The notes under the pieces were generated by a model. That model saw only the letters and a list, made by a program, of their open reading frames with translations, was not told the DNA's origin and searched no databases. 64,000 nt of DNA, taken from positions 32,611,357-32,675,356 of the forward strand of contig NC_134887.1 of NCBI RefSeq assembly GCF_041734735.1. Direction: 5' to 3'. Positions 37,573 to 38,158 of this stretch are shown piece by piece. Source of the stretch: Babylonia areolata. Taxonomy: Eukaryota > Mollusca > Gastropoda > Neogastropoda > Buccinidae. Both the position numbers and the translations under genes were made by a program. Numbering within the stretch: position 1 is the stretch's first letter; each line of letters begins with the position of its first letter.

Positions 37573-38158
37573 ACATGCTGTCCAAGGAGCCCCCATGGAG
37601 TGAGGGTGAGACATGTCTGGAGTGCGGCACCAAGTTCTCCATCAAGACACGGAAACACCACTGGTCAGTCTGGGGCTGCTGTACTGAATTGTGCTGTGCT
37701 GTGCTGTGTTATTGATGTGTTTTGGGTGTGTTGTTGTCATTGGTGTGTTGTTGATTTCATTGATGTGTTGTTGGTGTGTTATTGATGTGTCATTGGTGTT
37801 CTTGGTGTGTTATTGATGTCATGGATGAGTTGTTGGAGTGTTACTGATGTGTTATTGATATCATTGATGCATTATTGGTGTGTCATTGATGTGTTATTGA
37901 TGTCATTGGTGTGCCGTTGGTGTGTTATTGTTGTGTTGTTTATGTTGTTGATGCCTTGTTGGCATGTCGTTGATGCCATTAGCGTGTTGTTAATGTGTTA
38001 TTAATGTGTTCTGTCTGCGTTCCAGCCGACACTGCGGCCGCCTGCTGTGTGCACGCTGCTCGGGGAAGGACATGCCCATTGTCAAGTTTGGTCAGGCCAA
38101 GCCTGTGCGTGTGTGTGACGTGTGTTTCGACGTGCTCACCGTGGGGGGACAGTTTTAA
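2114..38158 (+). CDS. ANKFY1: Rabankyrin-5 / ANKFY1 gene, 24 coding exons (5' partial)
   Basis: Twenty-four exons join into one open frame of about 1159 residues plus stop. Domain order: short N-terminal coiled coil (about residues 1-45), BTB domain (about 62-165), a long ankyrin array (about 220-1075) and a C-terminal FYVE finger (about 1093-1150). This order, and near residue-by-residue agreement with the human protein as I remember it, identify ANKFY1. The family binds PI3P and Rab5 on early endosomes and acts in macropinocytosis and endosomal traffic; that is family knowledge. The FYVE finger keeps all eight Cys ligands, the RKHHCRHC core and the RVC motif; the WxxD position reads W-S-E-G. 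Exon phases are consistent at all 23 junctions, and no stop or frameshift is seen. The first residues are missing: exon 1 opens in mid-codon with no in-frame ATG. Many introns carry tandem copies of exon edges. Confidence 0.95.
2307..3323 (+). other. Intron 1
   Basis: Contains a tRNA-headed SINE-B copy in its first third (2353-2755). The remainder is AT-rich with no gene signal, ending in a normal tract TGTGTGTTTTCAG. Confidence 0.8.
2353..2755 (+). mobile_element. SINE-B, full-length tRNA-headed copy with shared 3' tail
   Basis: The tRNA-like head has an A-box region (GTGGCAGAATGGTTAAGAC) and a B-box remnant (GGGTTTGAATCTC). The body holds GTCTAGTCATTCGG and GCAAAATTCTGTA blocks. It ends in a 3' module containing CAGGCATCTGCC, TTTGTCC and a final GAAACTGAAACTGAAAAC. 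The same 3' module follows a 5S rRNA head at 24271-24406. The copy is diverged and old. Confidence 0.8.
3324..3445 (+). CDS. ANKFY1: ANKFY1 exon 2 (BTB domain)
   Basis: Encodes [18 protein letters not shown] and on to SELDMS. The [14 protein letters not shown] stretch is the diagnostic BTB core (human SAHKFVLAARSDSW). Acceptor TTTTCAG before 3324; donor GTATGT at 3446. Phase 2 in, phase 1 out. Confidence 0.93.
3446..3908 (+). other. Intron 2, nothing notable
   Basis: AT-rich sequence without a repeat I recognise. It ends TTCTTTGTCAG. Confidence 0.7.
3909..4044 (+). CDS. ANKFY1: ANKFY1 exon 3 (BTB domain, second half)
   Basis: Encodes [18 protein letters not shown] through [17 protein letters not shown] and the following acidic and hydrophobic residues match human MLRWIYTDELEF. 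Acceptor TTTGTCAG; donor GTGTGC at 4045 is weaker than average. Phase 1 in, phase 2 out. Confidence 0.93.
4458..4581 (+). CDS. ANKFY1: ANKFY1 exon 4 (BTB-proximal helical region)
   Basis: Encodes [20 protein letters not shown] and on to SELISNHW, matching human CEKGVMSLVNVRNCIRFYQT...ASHW. Acceptor TTTTTTGTTCAG; donor GTGAGT at 4582. Ends in phase 0 on the Trp codon. Confidence 0.95.
5066..5283 (+). repeat. Degenerate tandem array, unit about 57 bp, 4 copies
   Basis: Each unit contains TTTTACCACTGTTGTTTTTT or a variant, then ATGACCAGAAAT. A partial further unit (TTGCTTTTACCACTG) lies near 5936-5952, past the SINE, so the SINE may have interrupted the array. Confidence 0.65.
5519..5884 (-). 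mobile_element. SINE-A (tRNA-headed), complete copy
   Basis: Reverse-orientation SINE. The tRNA-like head is at the high-coordinate end; the body has GTGCATACTGGGTATGTTC and TTGACCTGGGAGATCGG; the (GAA)n tail is at the low end. Flanked by a perfect 12-bp target duplication GTAAGGATGTCT at 5507-5518 and 5885-5896. Confidence 0.93.
6001..6150 (+). CDS. ANKFY1: ANKFY1 exon 5 (linker to ankyrin array)
   Basis: Encodes [20 protein letters not shown] through [15 protein letters not shown], matching human KEDFSSMSAQLLYKMI...[15 protein letters not shown]. Acceptor ATGTTACAG; donor GTAGGG at 6151. Length 150 bp, phase 0 on both sides. Confidence 0.95.
6151..6802 (+). other. Intron 5
   Basis: Carries a T-run near 6192-6212, a copy of a dispersed block with CAGACCCCTGCTGGA (about 6236-6300), and two diverged copies of a segment of about 125 bp (AGGGGAAAAAATGTCCTTAT near 6300 and its relative near 6420). 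No coding signal. Confidence 0.65.
6803..6968 (+). CDS. ANKFY1: ANKFY1 exon 6 (ankyrin repeats)
   Basis: Encodes [20 protein letters not shown] and on to [11 protein letters not shown]. It covers one complete ankyrin unit and the start of the next (LLHKAIKRG; human LLHKGIQRG). Acceptor TGGTTCAG; donor GTAAGT at 6969. Phase 0 in, phase 1 out. Confidence 0.95.
7020..7390 (-). mobile_element. SINE-A, complete copy
   Basis: Well-preserved reverse copy. The head is near 7325-7390 (B-box complement GATTCGAAC), the tail (CTCCTCCTCCTC) at the low end. Perfect 12-bp target duplication GGAGAGGGGTTC at 7008-7019 and 7391-7402, only 39 bp after the exon 6 donor. Confidence 0.95.
7599..7748 (+). mobile_element. 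SINE-A 3' fragment
   Basis: Matches the 3' third of SINE-A in forward orientation (CCCCTGAAAATGGAGTATGG, CACGTAAAAGCCC). It ends in GAAGAAGAAGAAGAAG after a doubled GCAGCCCACTAACGAAGAA block. Confidence 0.8.
7749..8299 (+). other. Part of intron 6, simple-sequence rich
   Basis: Contains an ATC trinucleotide run near 7910-7940 and a CAC-rich stretch near 8034-8050. No gene or recognised repeat otherwise. Confidence 0.6.
8310..8437 (+). mobile_element. SINE-B body fragment
   Basis: Matches the SINE-B middle (GATGAAACTATAAACC, CATGGCAACATAAA, GCAAAATTCTGTAGAAGAAA). The matching SINE tail appears at 8995-9056, beyond a LINE end, so one SINE may have been split by that LINE. Confidence 0.65.
8494..8945 (+). 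mobile_element. LINE 3' end fragment (C-terminal zinc-knuckle region)
   Basis: The frame up to the stop near 8742 reads [18 protein letters not shown] and continues to [15 protein letters not shown]. This CPxC...H...C pattern is typical of the C terminus of non-LTR retrotransposon polymerases. An AT-rich 3' end and a short TCTGAGT tail repeat follow near 8930-8950. The element is heavily 5'-truncated. Confidence 0.65.
8995..9056 (+). mobile_element. SINE 3' tail module next to exon 7
   Basis: Holds TTTGTCCGAACACAGTAACG and CCTCCTTGAGAAAATGAAAC, the end of the shared SINE tail. It stops about 18 bp before the exon 7 acceptor. Confidence 0.75.
9075..9279 (+). CDS. ANKFY1: ANKFY1 exon 7 (ankyrin repeats)
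   Basis: Encodes [20 protein letters not shown], then [12 protein letters not shown] and [17 protein letters not shown]. The human equivalents are FLIKNGAFVNAA, ETPLHLVALYSS and LLQAGANPNMQDSKGR. Acceptor TTTCCTGTTCAG; donor GTGGGA at 9280. Phase 1 in, phase 2 out. Confidence 0.95.
9632..9758 (+). CDS. ANKFY1: ANKFY1 exon 8 (ankyrin repeats)
   Basis: Encodes [20 protein letters not shown], then [22 protein letters not shown]. The human counterparts are TPLHVSIMAGNE and LDLELKDHEGSTALWLAV. Acceptor GTGTTCCAG; donor GTGAGG at 9759. Phase 2 in, phase 0 out. Confidence 0.94.
10085..10316 (-). mobile_element. MITE with TTAA ends (copy 1)
   Basis: A 232-bp element beginning TTAACTCACTCAGTAC and ending in the complement of TTAACTCTCTCCATAC. 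It is a reverse-complement relative of 35137-35358. Terminal inverted repeats of about 16 bp and TTAA ends suggest a piggyBac-type nonautonomous element, though no transposase is present. Confidence 0.8.
10338..10545 (+). repeat. (TG)n-rich tract at exon 9 acceptor
   Basis: TG repeats interrupted by GGT and GCG motifs. They supply the sequence before the acceptor TGTGCAG, so the pyrimidine tract is replaced by TG repeats. Confidence 0.9.
10548..10656 (+). CDS. ANKFY1: ANKFY1 exon 9 (ankyrin repeats)
   Basis: Encodes [20 protein letters not shown], then [17 protein letters not shown]. The human region is ENSFAARLIQRGSHTDAPDTATG. Acceptor TGTGTGCAG; donor GTAAAC at 10657. The acidic N-terminal part is the least conserved stretch of the protein. 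Phase 0 in, phase 1 out. Confidence 0.88.
11000..11345 (+). mobile_element. SINE-B variant (GTGGCCTGGTGGTAAC head)
   Basis: The tRNA-like head GTGGCCTGGTGGTAACATTC is followed by the SINE-B body (GTCATTTGGATGAGAC, GGTGGTGCTGCACTTTAGCG, AGTAGCCTGGATTTCACAG) and a tail of ACAGTACAATACAGTAC. This family member lacks the CAGGCATCTGC tail module. Confidence 0.8.
11430..11710 (+). mobile_element. SINE-B, 5'-truncated copy
   Basis: Matches the SINE-B body from the CACTAGACC block to GCAGCCTGAGTTTCACACAG. Its tail leads directly into the tandem array at 11711-12150. Confidence 0.8.
11711..12150 (+). repeat. Tandem array grown from a SINE tail (AACACAGTGCA-like)
   Basis: About 440 bp of permuted AACACA, GTGCAATGCA and GTGCAGTGCA blocks. 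Other SINE-B copies end in ACAATACAGTACA, so this looks like an expanded SINE tail. It leaves several frames open; these are not genes. Confidence 0.85.
12190..12302 (-). mobile_element. SINE-A 3' fragment
   Basis: Reverse fragment with TCATTCATATGTATGCATGA and GGCTTTTACCTAAGTGACTG, related to the SINE-A 3' end. Confidence 0.7.
12370..12690 (+). mobile_element. SINE-B copy with intact body
   Basis: Runs from CCCCCTCCACTAGACCTTGA through GTCATTCGGATAAGACG, GCAAAATTCTGTAGAAAAAT, GGGTGGCGCTGTCAGTGTAG and CCCGAATTTCACACAGAG to an ACAGTACAATACAATACAG tail. It is one of the best-kept SINE-B bodies in the window. Confidence 0.85.
12729..12826 (+). CDS. ANKFY1: ANKFY1 exon 10 (ankyrin repeat)
   Basis: Encodes [20 protein letters not shown], then [13 protein letters not shown]. 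Human: GNCLLQRAAGAGNEAAALFL ATNGAHVNHRNK. Acceptor TTCTGGCAG; donor GTGAGA at 12827. Phase 1 in, phase 0 out. Confidence 0.94.
12838..13121 (+). repeat. (TG)n-rich tract after exon 10
   Basis: Interrupted TG repeats starting about 10 bp inside the intron. They open spurious frames of Val/Cys on + and His/Thr on -. Confidence 0.92.
13330..14277 (+). repeat. 44-bp minisatellite, about 21 copies
   Basis: Unit contains CTGATTGGGGCCATACTG, TTTACAACTGTTTCAG and ACGAAGGGC. Copies are very similar. A variant with CCCTGATTGAAGCCATATTG occurs twice at spaced positions, indicating higher-order duplication. Each unit ends a pyrimidine-containing stretch with TTTCAG, resembling a splice acceptor. The array lies wholly in intron 10. 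Confidence 0.95.
14278..14825 (+). other. End of intron 10, unique sequence
   Basis: AT-rich with no repeat recognised. A short open frame (14366-14611) shows no similarity I know. It ends in TTGCTCTGCAG before exon 11. Confidence 0.6.
14826..15063 (+). CDS. ANKFY1: ANKFY1 exon 11 (ankyrin repeats)
   Basis: Encodes [20 protein letters not shown], then [12 protein letters not shown], and [23 protein letters not shown]. The human protein has GETPLHTACRHG, LLQQGANPNLQT and QTPLHMAIAYNHPDVVSVIL. Acceptor CTCTGCAG; donor GTTGGA at 15064 is non-consensus but the only one that preserves the frame. Phase 0 in, phase 1 out. Confidence 0.94.
15537..16436 (+). repeat. 35-bp minisatellite ending in the exon 12 acceptor
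   Basis: About 25 units containing CATTGACAGCGGACATTTAA and ACCACAGTTTAACCC. The last unit, ATTCACAG then CGGACGTTCAGCAG, supplies the splice acceptor and first codons of exon 12. Units near 16216 and 16255 carry GCGGACATTCAGCAATGCA, even closer to that edge. Confidence 0.92.
16437..16689 (+). CDS. ANKFY1: ANKFY1 exon 12 (ankyrin repeats)
   Basis: Encodes [20 protein letters not shown] through [23 protein letters not shown] and [11 protein letters not shown]. The first 21 residues align without gap to human ANALHATNNLQIIPDFSLKD and the next residue, which fixes the start at 16437 rather than at the nearer CAGCAG. The donor GTAGGT at 16690 leaves phase 2, matching exon 13. A SINE lies just 8 bp beyond the exon end. 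Confidence 0.93.
16698..17057 (-). mobile_element. SINE-A inserted at the exon 12 donor
   Basis: Reverse SINE-A with a (GAA)n end at 16698 and the tRNA-like head near 17000-17057. It is flanked by GTCTGTGTAGGTTC at 16684-16697 and 17058-17071. The left copy contains the exon 12 3' end and its donor, so the insertion duplicated the splice site. The first three bases of the right copy could belong to the SINE head. Confidence 0.9.
17072..17250 (+). repeat. ANKFY1: 46-bp tandem copies of the exon 12 3' end
   Basis: Four units of ATGTTTCTGATTGAGCATCA, TGCGGACATCTAG and CTGTGTAGGTTC. They match the last coding bases of exon 12 ([11 protein letters not shown]) plus its donor GTAGGT. The copies have drifted: TAG replaces GAG in three of them. 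They are duplicates of an exon edge, not used coding sequence. Confidence 0.9.
17251..17379 (-). mobile_element. SINE-A 3' part after the exon 12 copies
   Basis: Reverse SINE-A truncated at its 5' side. It is flanked by CTGTGTAGGTTC on the left (about 17239-17250) and again on the right (about 17380-17391). The same flank as the SINE at 16698 suggests a duplicated block rather than a second insertion. Confidence 0.75.
17392..17859 (+). other. Middle of intron 12
   Basis: Holds a (TG)n run at 17475-17520 turning into TGCG repeats, and a block at about 17641-17720 with AAAGTGCATTACAAATGCCC then ATTATTATC. The latter resembles the 3' end of a common LINE or SINE tail. No coding signal. Confidence 0.5.
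17860..17889 (+). repeat. ANKFY1: Decayed copy of the exon 13 5' edge
   Basis: CATCAG followed by ATCTCTAAACAAGTTACACC matches the real edge 101 bp later, CATGCAG followed by GTCTCCGGACAAGTTACGCC. The copy has an AG in the acceptor position. Confidence 0.75.
17963..18131 (+). CDS. ANKFY1: ANKFY1 exon 13 (ankyrin repeats)
   Basis: Encodes [20 protein letters not shown], then [36 protein letters not shown]. The human stretch is ALQLAIRNQLPLVVDAICTRGADMSV...DIASTL. Acceptor CCATGCAG; donor GTTCGT at 18132. Phase 2 in, phase 0 out. Confidence 0.94.
18132..18949 (+). other. Intron 13, first part
   Basis: Begins with an AAATACTTTATTTATCAC-type sequence that may be the end of a reverse-oriented element. 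It continues with CACA- and GTGT-rich but non-tandem sequence. Nothing coding is seen. Confidence 0.5.
18950..19235 (+). repeat. Tandem array of about 50-60 bp before exon 14
   Basis: Five to six units with GTTTGTGGCCCTGTGTTTGT and GTTTTTCATCCATGAA. The last unit ends about 10 bp before the acceptor ACACAG of exon 14. Confidence 0.8.
19247..19365 (+). CDS. ANKFY1: ANKFY1 exon 14 (ankyrin repeats)
   Basis: Encodes [20 protein letters not shown], then [19 protein letters not shown]. Human: [39 protein letters not shown]. Acceptor GGCACACAG, without a clear pyrimidine tract; donor GTGGGG at 19366. Phase 0 in, phase 2 out. Confidence 0.95.
19366..20119 (+). other. Intron 14, first part
   Basis: Unique sequence with one (CA)n block at about 19710-19825, the opposite dinucleotide strand from most tracts here. 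No gene signal. Confidence 0.6.
20120..21120 (+). mobile_element. Probable LINE 3' end (decayed)
   Basis: A frame near 20190-20270 reads [18 protein letters not shown], resembling the LPxLxxFKxxLKxxLF motif common near the C terminus of non-LTR polymerases. Downstream there is an ATT repeat near 20750-20775, and an end-like GCTTAGAGCCGCAGGTCAAG with ATAAATGCACATTATGATT near 21070-21120. Family and limits are uncertain. Confidence 0.4.
21121..21667 (+). other. Intron 14, last part
   Basis: AT-rich, then G-rich from about 21577. It ends in GGGTGTGTTGCAG before exon 15. No further feature. Confidence 0.6.
21668..21730 (+). CDS. ANKFY1: ANKFY1 exon 15 (63-bp short exon)
   Basis: Encodes [20 protein letters not shown] with split Ser and Arg codons at the ends. 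The human insert is GCDVNSPRQPGANGEGEEEA, nearly identical, which makes this short exon secure. Acceptor GTTGCAG; donor GTGAGG at 21731. Phase 2 on both sides, so skipping it would keep frame and remove the 21-residue acidic Gly-rich loop. Confidence 0.95.
21745..22735 (+). repeat. ATC-rich tandem array, unit about 55-70 bp, about 15 copies
   Basis: Units contain TAACACCCATGTCCTGTTG, TTGTCATCATCATTAATATC and ATCATCATCTC. It starts only 15 bp after the exon 15 donor. Internal TCATCA runs vary in length. Confidence 0.9.
23089..23228 (+). repeat. (TG)n microsatellite
   Basis: Almost pure TG for about 75 bp, then interrupted by CTC and GATAT motifs. Confidence 0.95.
23390..23805 (+). repeat. 56-bp tandem array, about 7 copies
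   Basis: Unit contains CACAAAACTTTAGCTCTTTT, ATCTTACAAATTGACTCATC and AGTTGATAGTAGTCAT. It is followed by a CACAC pentamer tract (23806-23846) shortly before exon 16. Confidence 0.92.
23890..23983 (+). CDS. ANKFY1: ANKFY1 exon 16 (ankyrin repeat)
   Basis: Encodes [20 protein letters not shown], then [11 protein letters not shown]. Human: DGQTPLHLAASWGLEETVQC LLEFGANVNAQ. Acceptor GCTGGTGCAG; donor GTAATC at 23984. Phase 2 in, phase 0 out. Confidence 0.95.
24152..24406 (+). mobile_element. 5S rRNA-headed SINE
   Basis: 24152-24270 (119 bp) is a near-complete 5S rRNA sequence: GGCCATACCATGTTGAAAAC, CCGATCACCGAAGTTAAGCA and GGTTAGTACTTGGATGGGTG. It passes without break into the SINE tail (CAGGCATCTGCTTGGCAGAT, TTTGTCCGAACGCAGTGATG, GAAACTGAAACTGAAAC) that also ends tRNA-headed SINE-B. 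Flanks CATCAGTGTC (24142) and CATCGGTGTC (24407) fit a target duplication with one mismatch. This makes it a SINE3-class element, not a rDNA gene. Confidence 0.9.
24417..25180 (+). other. Intron 16, middle part
   Basis: T-rich, then A-rich sequence with AAAC runs. The A-rich part (about 25050-25180) is the first of two similar blocks with GTGGAAAAAAAAGGCA, the second being at 25407-25450. No gene signal. Confidence 0.55.
25181..25376 (+). repeat. ANKFY1: Three decayed copies of the exon 17 5' edge
   Basis: Copies at 25181-25220, 25261-25300 and about 25338-25376 each pair GGACATTGGTGGTTTCAG (or variant) with GACGCAGAGG, GATGTGAAGCGCAAGACG or GACGCTGATGGCAAGACA. The real edge at 25481-25520 is TTGGACGTTGGTGCTTTCAG then GACGCGGAGGGCAAGACGCC. 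The first two keep an AG acceptor in a usable context. Confidence 0.88.
25501..25701 (+). CDS. ANKFY1: ANKFY1 exon 17 (ankyrin repeats)
   Basis: Encodes [20 protein letters not shown], then [47 protein letters not shown]. The human protein has DAEGRTPIHVAISNQHGVII...PFACAMTFKNNKSAEAILKR. Acceptor GTGCTTTCAG; donor GTGTGT at 25702 opens directly into the minisatellite. Phase 0 on both sides (67 codons). Confidence 0.95.
25702..27440 (+). repeat. 28-bp GT/GGGAGG minisatellite, about 60 units
   Basis: Unit is close to GTGTGTGTGGGTGGTGGGAG then GTATAGGG, with length variants of 20-32 bp. A copy of the exon 17 end interrupts it at 26240-26303. The complement keeps a 675-codon frame open (25444-27471, Tyr/Thr/Ser/His/Pro repeats), which is an artefact of the repeat. 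Confidence 0.95.
26240..26303 (+). repeat. ANKFY1: Copy 1 of the exon 17 3' end (64 bp)
   Basis: Aligns end to end with 25638-25701: GATGACCTACAACAGTCGCG ... CCCACTGCTGCTGAACAG, then GTGTTTG. The donor position is kept. Confidence 0.92.
27460..27524 (+). repeat. ANKFY1: Copy 2 of the exon 17 3' end (65 bp)
   Basis: GATGACCTGCAACAGTCGGG ... CCCACTGCTGCTAAACAG, then GTGTGTG. It shares changes with copy 1 (CAGTCG, CTTGACAGACAG), so copy 1 and copy 2 descend from a common duplicate. Confidence 0.92.
27525..27758 (+). repeat. TG-rich tract between exon 17 copies
   Basis: TG repeats with GGGG interruptions, no GTATAGGG units. Confidence 0.85.
27759..27822 (+). repeat. ANKFY1: Copy 3 of the exon 17 3' end
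   Basis: GATAACCCGCTACAGCCGGG ... GCCCATTGCTGCTGAATG. It retains GGGAGCCCA like the authentic exon, unlike copies 1 and 2, so it is a separate duplication. The donor GT is lost. Confidence 0.88.
27823..28156 (+). other. Intron 17, G/TG-rich then AT-rich part
   Basis: A G-run near 27822-27840, TG repeats to about 27965, then unique AT-rich sequence. No other feature. Confidence 0.6.
28157..28540 (+). repeat. Unassigned dispersed-repeat-like block
   Basis: About 380 bp starting GATAGTCAGTCGTGTCCGAA. It includes a short inverted pair (GAACAGCAG...CTGCTGTTC) and GAGTGTCTTGCCCAAGTTAC. It reads like a SINE-type or MITE-type repeat but has no second copy in this window, so family is unknown. Confidence 0.35.
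28597..28769 (+). mobile_element. SINE-B 5' part
   Basis: The tRNA-like head GGTGGCAGAATGGTAAAGAT and B-box remnant GGGTTCCATTCCCGG, then GTCATTCAGATGAGATGATA. It breaks off after CCGAGGACCATGTG, where a reverse SINE-B begins. Confidence 0.85.
28770..29250 (-). mobile_element. Reverse SINE-B copy with a second partial copy
   Basis: Reading the complement: head near 29190-29250, body with GTCATTCGGATAAG and GGCAACAAAAGGGTTGT, end with GGGTGGCGCTC and TTTCACACAAAG. A further partial end (GAGAGCGCCACCCATAG, 28766-28820) precedes a TATTGTATTGTATT tail, so two copies overlap here. Confidence 0.8.
29270..29314 (+). mobile_element. SINE 3' tail module next to exon 18
   Basis: TTTTGTCTGAATGCGGTGAC then GCCTCCGTGAGAAACTGAAG. 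It ends about 11 bp before the exon 18 acceptor. Confidence 0.8.
29326..29502 (+). CDS. ANKFY1: ANKFY1 exon 18 (ankyrin repeats)
   Basis: Encodes [20 protein letters not shown], then [39 protein letters not shown]. Human: [59 protein letters not shown]. Acceptor GTGTTCAG; donor GTCAGT at 29503. Phase 0 on both sides. Confidence 0.96.
29503..30530 (+). repeat. ANKFY1: Array of exon 18 3' edge copies, about 12 units
   Basis: The first units are about 110 bp and near-identical; later ones are shorter and diverged. Most contain GGCTCTGAGATCATCGTCAG or a variant, GAACCTG and GTCAGTTTGG, i.e. the last bases of exon 18 with its donor. Intronic filler is GGAGTGGTGGGTGGGAGTG. Donor-like CTG-GTCAGT is kept in about nine units. 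Confidence 0.93.
30540..30634 (+). mobile_element. SINE 3' tail module near exon 19
   Basis: GCTTGTCAGGCATCTGCCCA, GCAGATGTGGTGTAGC, TTGTCTGAACGCAGTGATGC and GAGAAACTGAAACTGA. The complete shared tail without a head. It ends about 50 bp before the exon 19 acceptor. Confidence 0.88.
30684..30831 (+). CDS. ANKFY1: ANKFY1 exon 19 (ankyrin repeats)
   Basis: Encodes [20 protein letters not shown], then [29 protein letters not shown]. Human: LLAGAKVNELTKHRQTALHL AAQQDLPTICSVLLENGVDF. Acceptor CGTGTGACAG; donor GTAGGT at 30832. Phase 0 in, phase 1 out. Confidence 0.95.
30832..31351 (+). other. Intron 19
   Basis: Consists mostly of four diverged units of about 80 bp (30918-31160) carrying GAATTGATGGAAAGACACTT or variants between T-runs. 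The acceptor is GGTGTGTGCAG. Confidence 0.6.
31352..31442 (+). CDS. ANKFY1: ANKFY1 exon 20 (ankyrin repeat)
   Basis: Encodes [20 protein letters not shown], then RINAEASNA with a split Lys. Human: LHLAVMHGRLNNIRVLLTEC TVDAEAFNL. Donor GTGAGT at 31443. Phase 1 in, phase 2 out. Its last 58 bp are copied five times downstream. Confidence 0.94.
31493..31857 (+). repeat. ANKFY1: Copies 1-4 of the exon 20 3' end (58 bp each)
   Basis: Copies lie at 31493-31550, 31605-31662, 31710-31767 and 31800-31857, matching 31385-31442 (CCACTGTCAAGACTTTGCTG ... CGCCAA). They are separated by TG tracts. All four keep CCAA-GTGAGT at the donor. Copies 2 and 3 share GCATTCAATGCC; copies 1 and 4 share TTAGG and TCCAGTGCC, so the array grew in steps. 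Confidence 0.95.
31880..33100 (-). mobile_element. LINE 3' end with RNase H domain (5'-truncated non-LTR element)
   Basis: The reverse frame 33088-32084 is open for 334 residues. An RNase H domain shows [26 protein letters not shown] and [20 protein letters not shown], i.e. the catalytic Asp-Glu-Asp-Asp set. A C-terminal CxCGKPF...H...C knuckle follows. This RNase H is found in I- and Nimb-like non-LTR elements. Toward 31880 lie a T-run (complement of the A-run at 31930-31957) and GTGAAAAGACGCTAAAC-type end sequence. It sits in a TG tract between copies 4 and 5 of the exon 20 edge. No target duplication can be read in the TG repeats. Confidence 0.88.
33132..33189 (+). repeat. ANKFY1: Copy 5 of the exon 20 3' end (58 bp)
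   Basis: Nearly identical to copy 4 (both have GATAGTGGTGTCAATGCTTA), with donor CCAA-GTGAGT intact. Separated from copy 4 by the LINE. Confidence 0.93.
33190..33870 (+). other. Intron 20, unique part
   Basis: No repeat or gene signal recognised. AT-rich, with an A/G-rich stretch near 33770-33830. Confidence 0.6.
33885..34239 (+). mobile_element. SINE-A, complete and young-looking
   Basis: Head GGGCGCAATAGCCGAGTGGT with pol III A box TAGCCGAGTGG and B box GGTTCGAATC, full body, and tail GCAGAAGAAGA. Target duplication GGTGGATTCATTGA at 33871-33884 and 34240-34253 is perfect. It lies about 57 bp upstream of exon 21. Confidence 0.96.
34311..34435 (+). CDS. ANKFY1: ANKFY1 exon 21 (ankyrin repeat)
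   Basis: Encodes [20 protein letters not shown], then [21 protein letters not shown]. Human: [40 protein letters not shown]. Acceptor GATGTTTCAG; donor GTGGGT at 34436. Phase 2 in, phase 1 out. Confidence 0.96.
34990..35098 (-). mobile_element. SINE 3' tail module, reverse
   Basis: The complement reads GTTGGGTTAAGCTGCTGGAC, TAGTGGATGTGGTGTAGTGT and TTGAGAAACTAAGG, the shared SINE tail. Confidence 0.85.
35137..35358 (+). mobile_element. MITE with TTAA ends (copy 2)
   Basis: 222 bp, TTAACTCTCTCCATAC at one end and GTACTGAGTGAGTTAA at the other, collinear with the complement of 10085-10316. Internal CATTTCACCCCATCAAAATA and CAGACACCCACTGGACATCC match the other copy. Confidence 0.85.
35361..35490 (-). 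mobile_element. SINE-B body fragment, reverse
   Basis: The complement has ATCCACTCCGATAGGTACAT and AAAGAACCCAAGGCAACATA, as in the SINE-B body. Confidence 0.65.
35541..35778 (-). mobile_element. Chimeric SINE: SINE-A head with a different tail
   Basis: The complement starts like SINE-A (head, then TTGACCTGGGAGATC block to about 35630) but ends in GCTTAGAGCTTGGTCTCTGA, CCGAGGACAGGCGCTATATA and a (TCAA)n tail. The related end AGGATAGGCGCTTACAATTA with ATCAATCAATCAA closes the longer SINE at 58091-58640. Confidence 0.8.
35990..36150 (+). repeat. Dispersed block with GTCAGACCCCTGCCGGAGTC core
   Basis: TTGCACAGGACAGGAATGTC, AGACCCCTGCCGGAGTCTGC, ACTAGTTGGGTCACGGTAAG. The same core recurs reversed near 39910-39990 and in decayed form near 6240-6300. 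Nature unknown. Confidence 0.6.
36150..36708 (+). repeat. 35-bp array leading into the exon 22 acceptor
   Basis: About 15 units with GTGAATTAGACCATGTTGAA and TATGCATGATGGCA. The final stretch GGTGGCAGTGAAATAGACAG then GTGTGGCAG is followed by the exon start TGTTGCTG, so GGCAG-TG occurs both in units and at the real acceptor. Confidence 0.88.
36713..36859 (+). CDS. ANKFY1: ANKFY1 exon 22 (last ankyrin repeat)
   Basis: Encodes [20 protein letters not shown], then [28 protein letters not shown]. Human: LLLAYMKGNANLCRAIVRSG ARLGVNNNQGVNIFNYQVAT KQLLFRLL. Acceptor GTGTGTGGCAG; donor GTGAGT at 36860. Phase 1 on both sides. Confidence 0.95.
36860..37572 (+). repeat. ANKFY1: Six exon-22-derived 58-bp cassettes in TG repeats
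   Basis: Copies at 36901-36958, 37016-37073, about 37120-37177, 37242-37299, 37333-37390 and 37455-37511 match the last 58 bp of exon 22 (GGGATGAGTATTTTTAACGC ... AAACTGTTAG). Five are preceded by GTACAG, an acceptor created from exonic AAGCAG. Four (first, second, fourth, fifth) also keep a GTGAGT-type donor, so they look like complete cassette exons. Confidence 0.95.
37573..37663 (+). CDS. ANKFY1: ANKFY1 exon 23 (FYVE finger, first half)
   Basis: Encodes [20 protein letters not shown], then FSIKTRKHH with a split Cys. It carries the first Cys pair (CLEC) and the RKHHC start of the PI3P-binding basic motif. Acceptor GTGTGTGTGCAG after TG repeats; donor GTCAGT at 37664. Phase 1 in, phase 2 out. 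Confidence 0.96.
37664..38025 (+). other. Intron 23
   Basis: Mostly a loose GTGTTATTGATGTCATTG-type tandem sequence from about 37705 to 38008. It ends TGTCTGCGTTCCAG. Confidence 0.75.
38026..38158 (+). CDS. ANKFY1: ANKFY1 exon 24 (FYVE finger, second half, stop)
   Basis: Encodes [20 protein letters not shown], then [23 protein letters not shown] and TAA. It supplies the remaining Cys ligands, the RVC motif and the C terminus (human VRVCNICFDVLTLGGVS). Stop at 38156-38158. Confidence 0.97.
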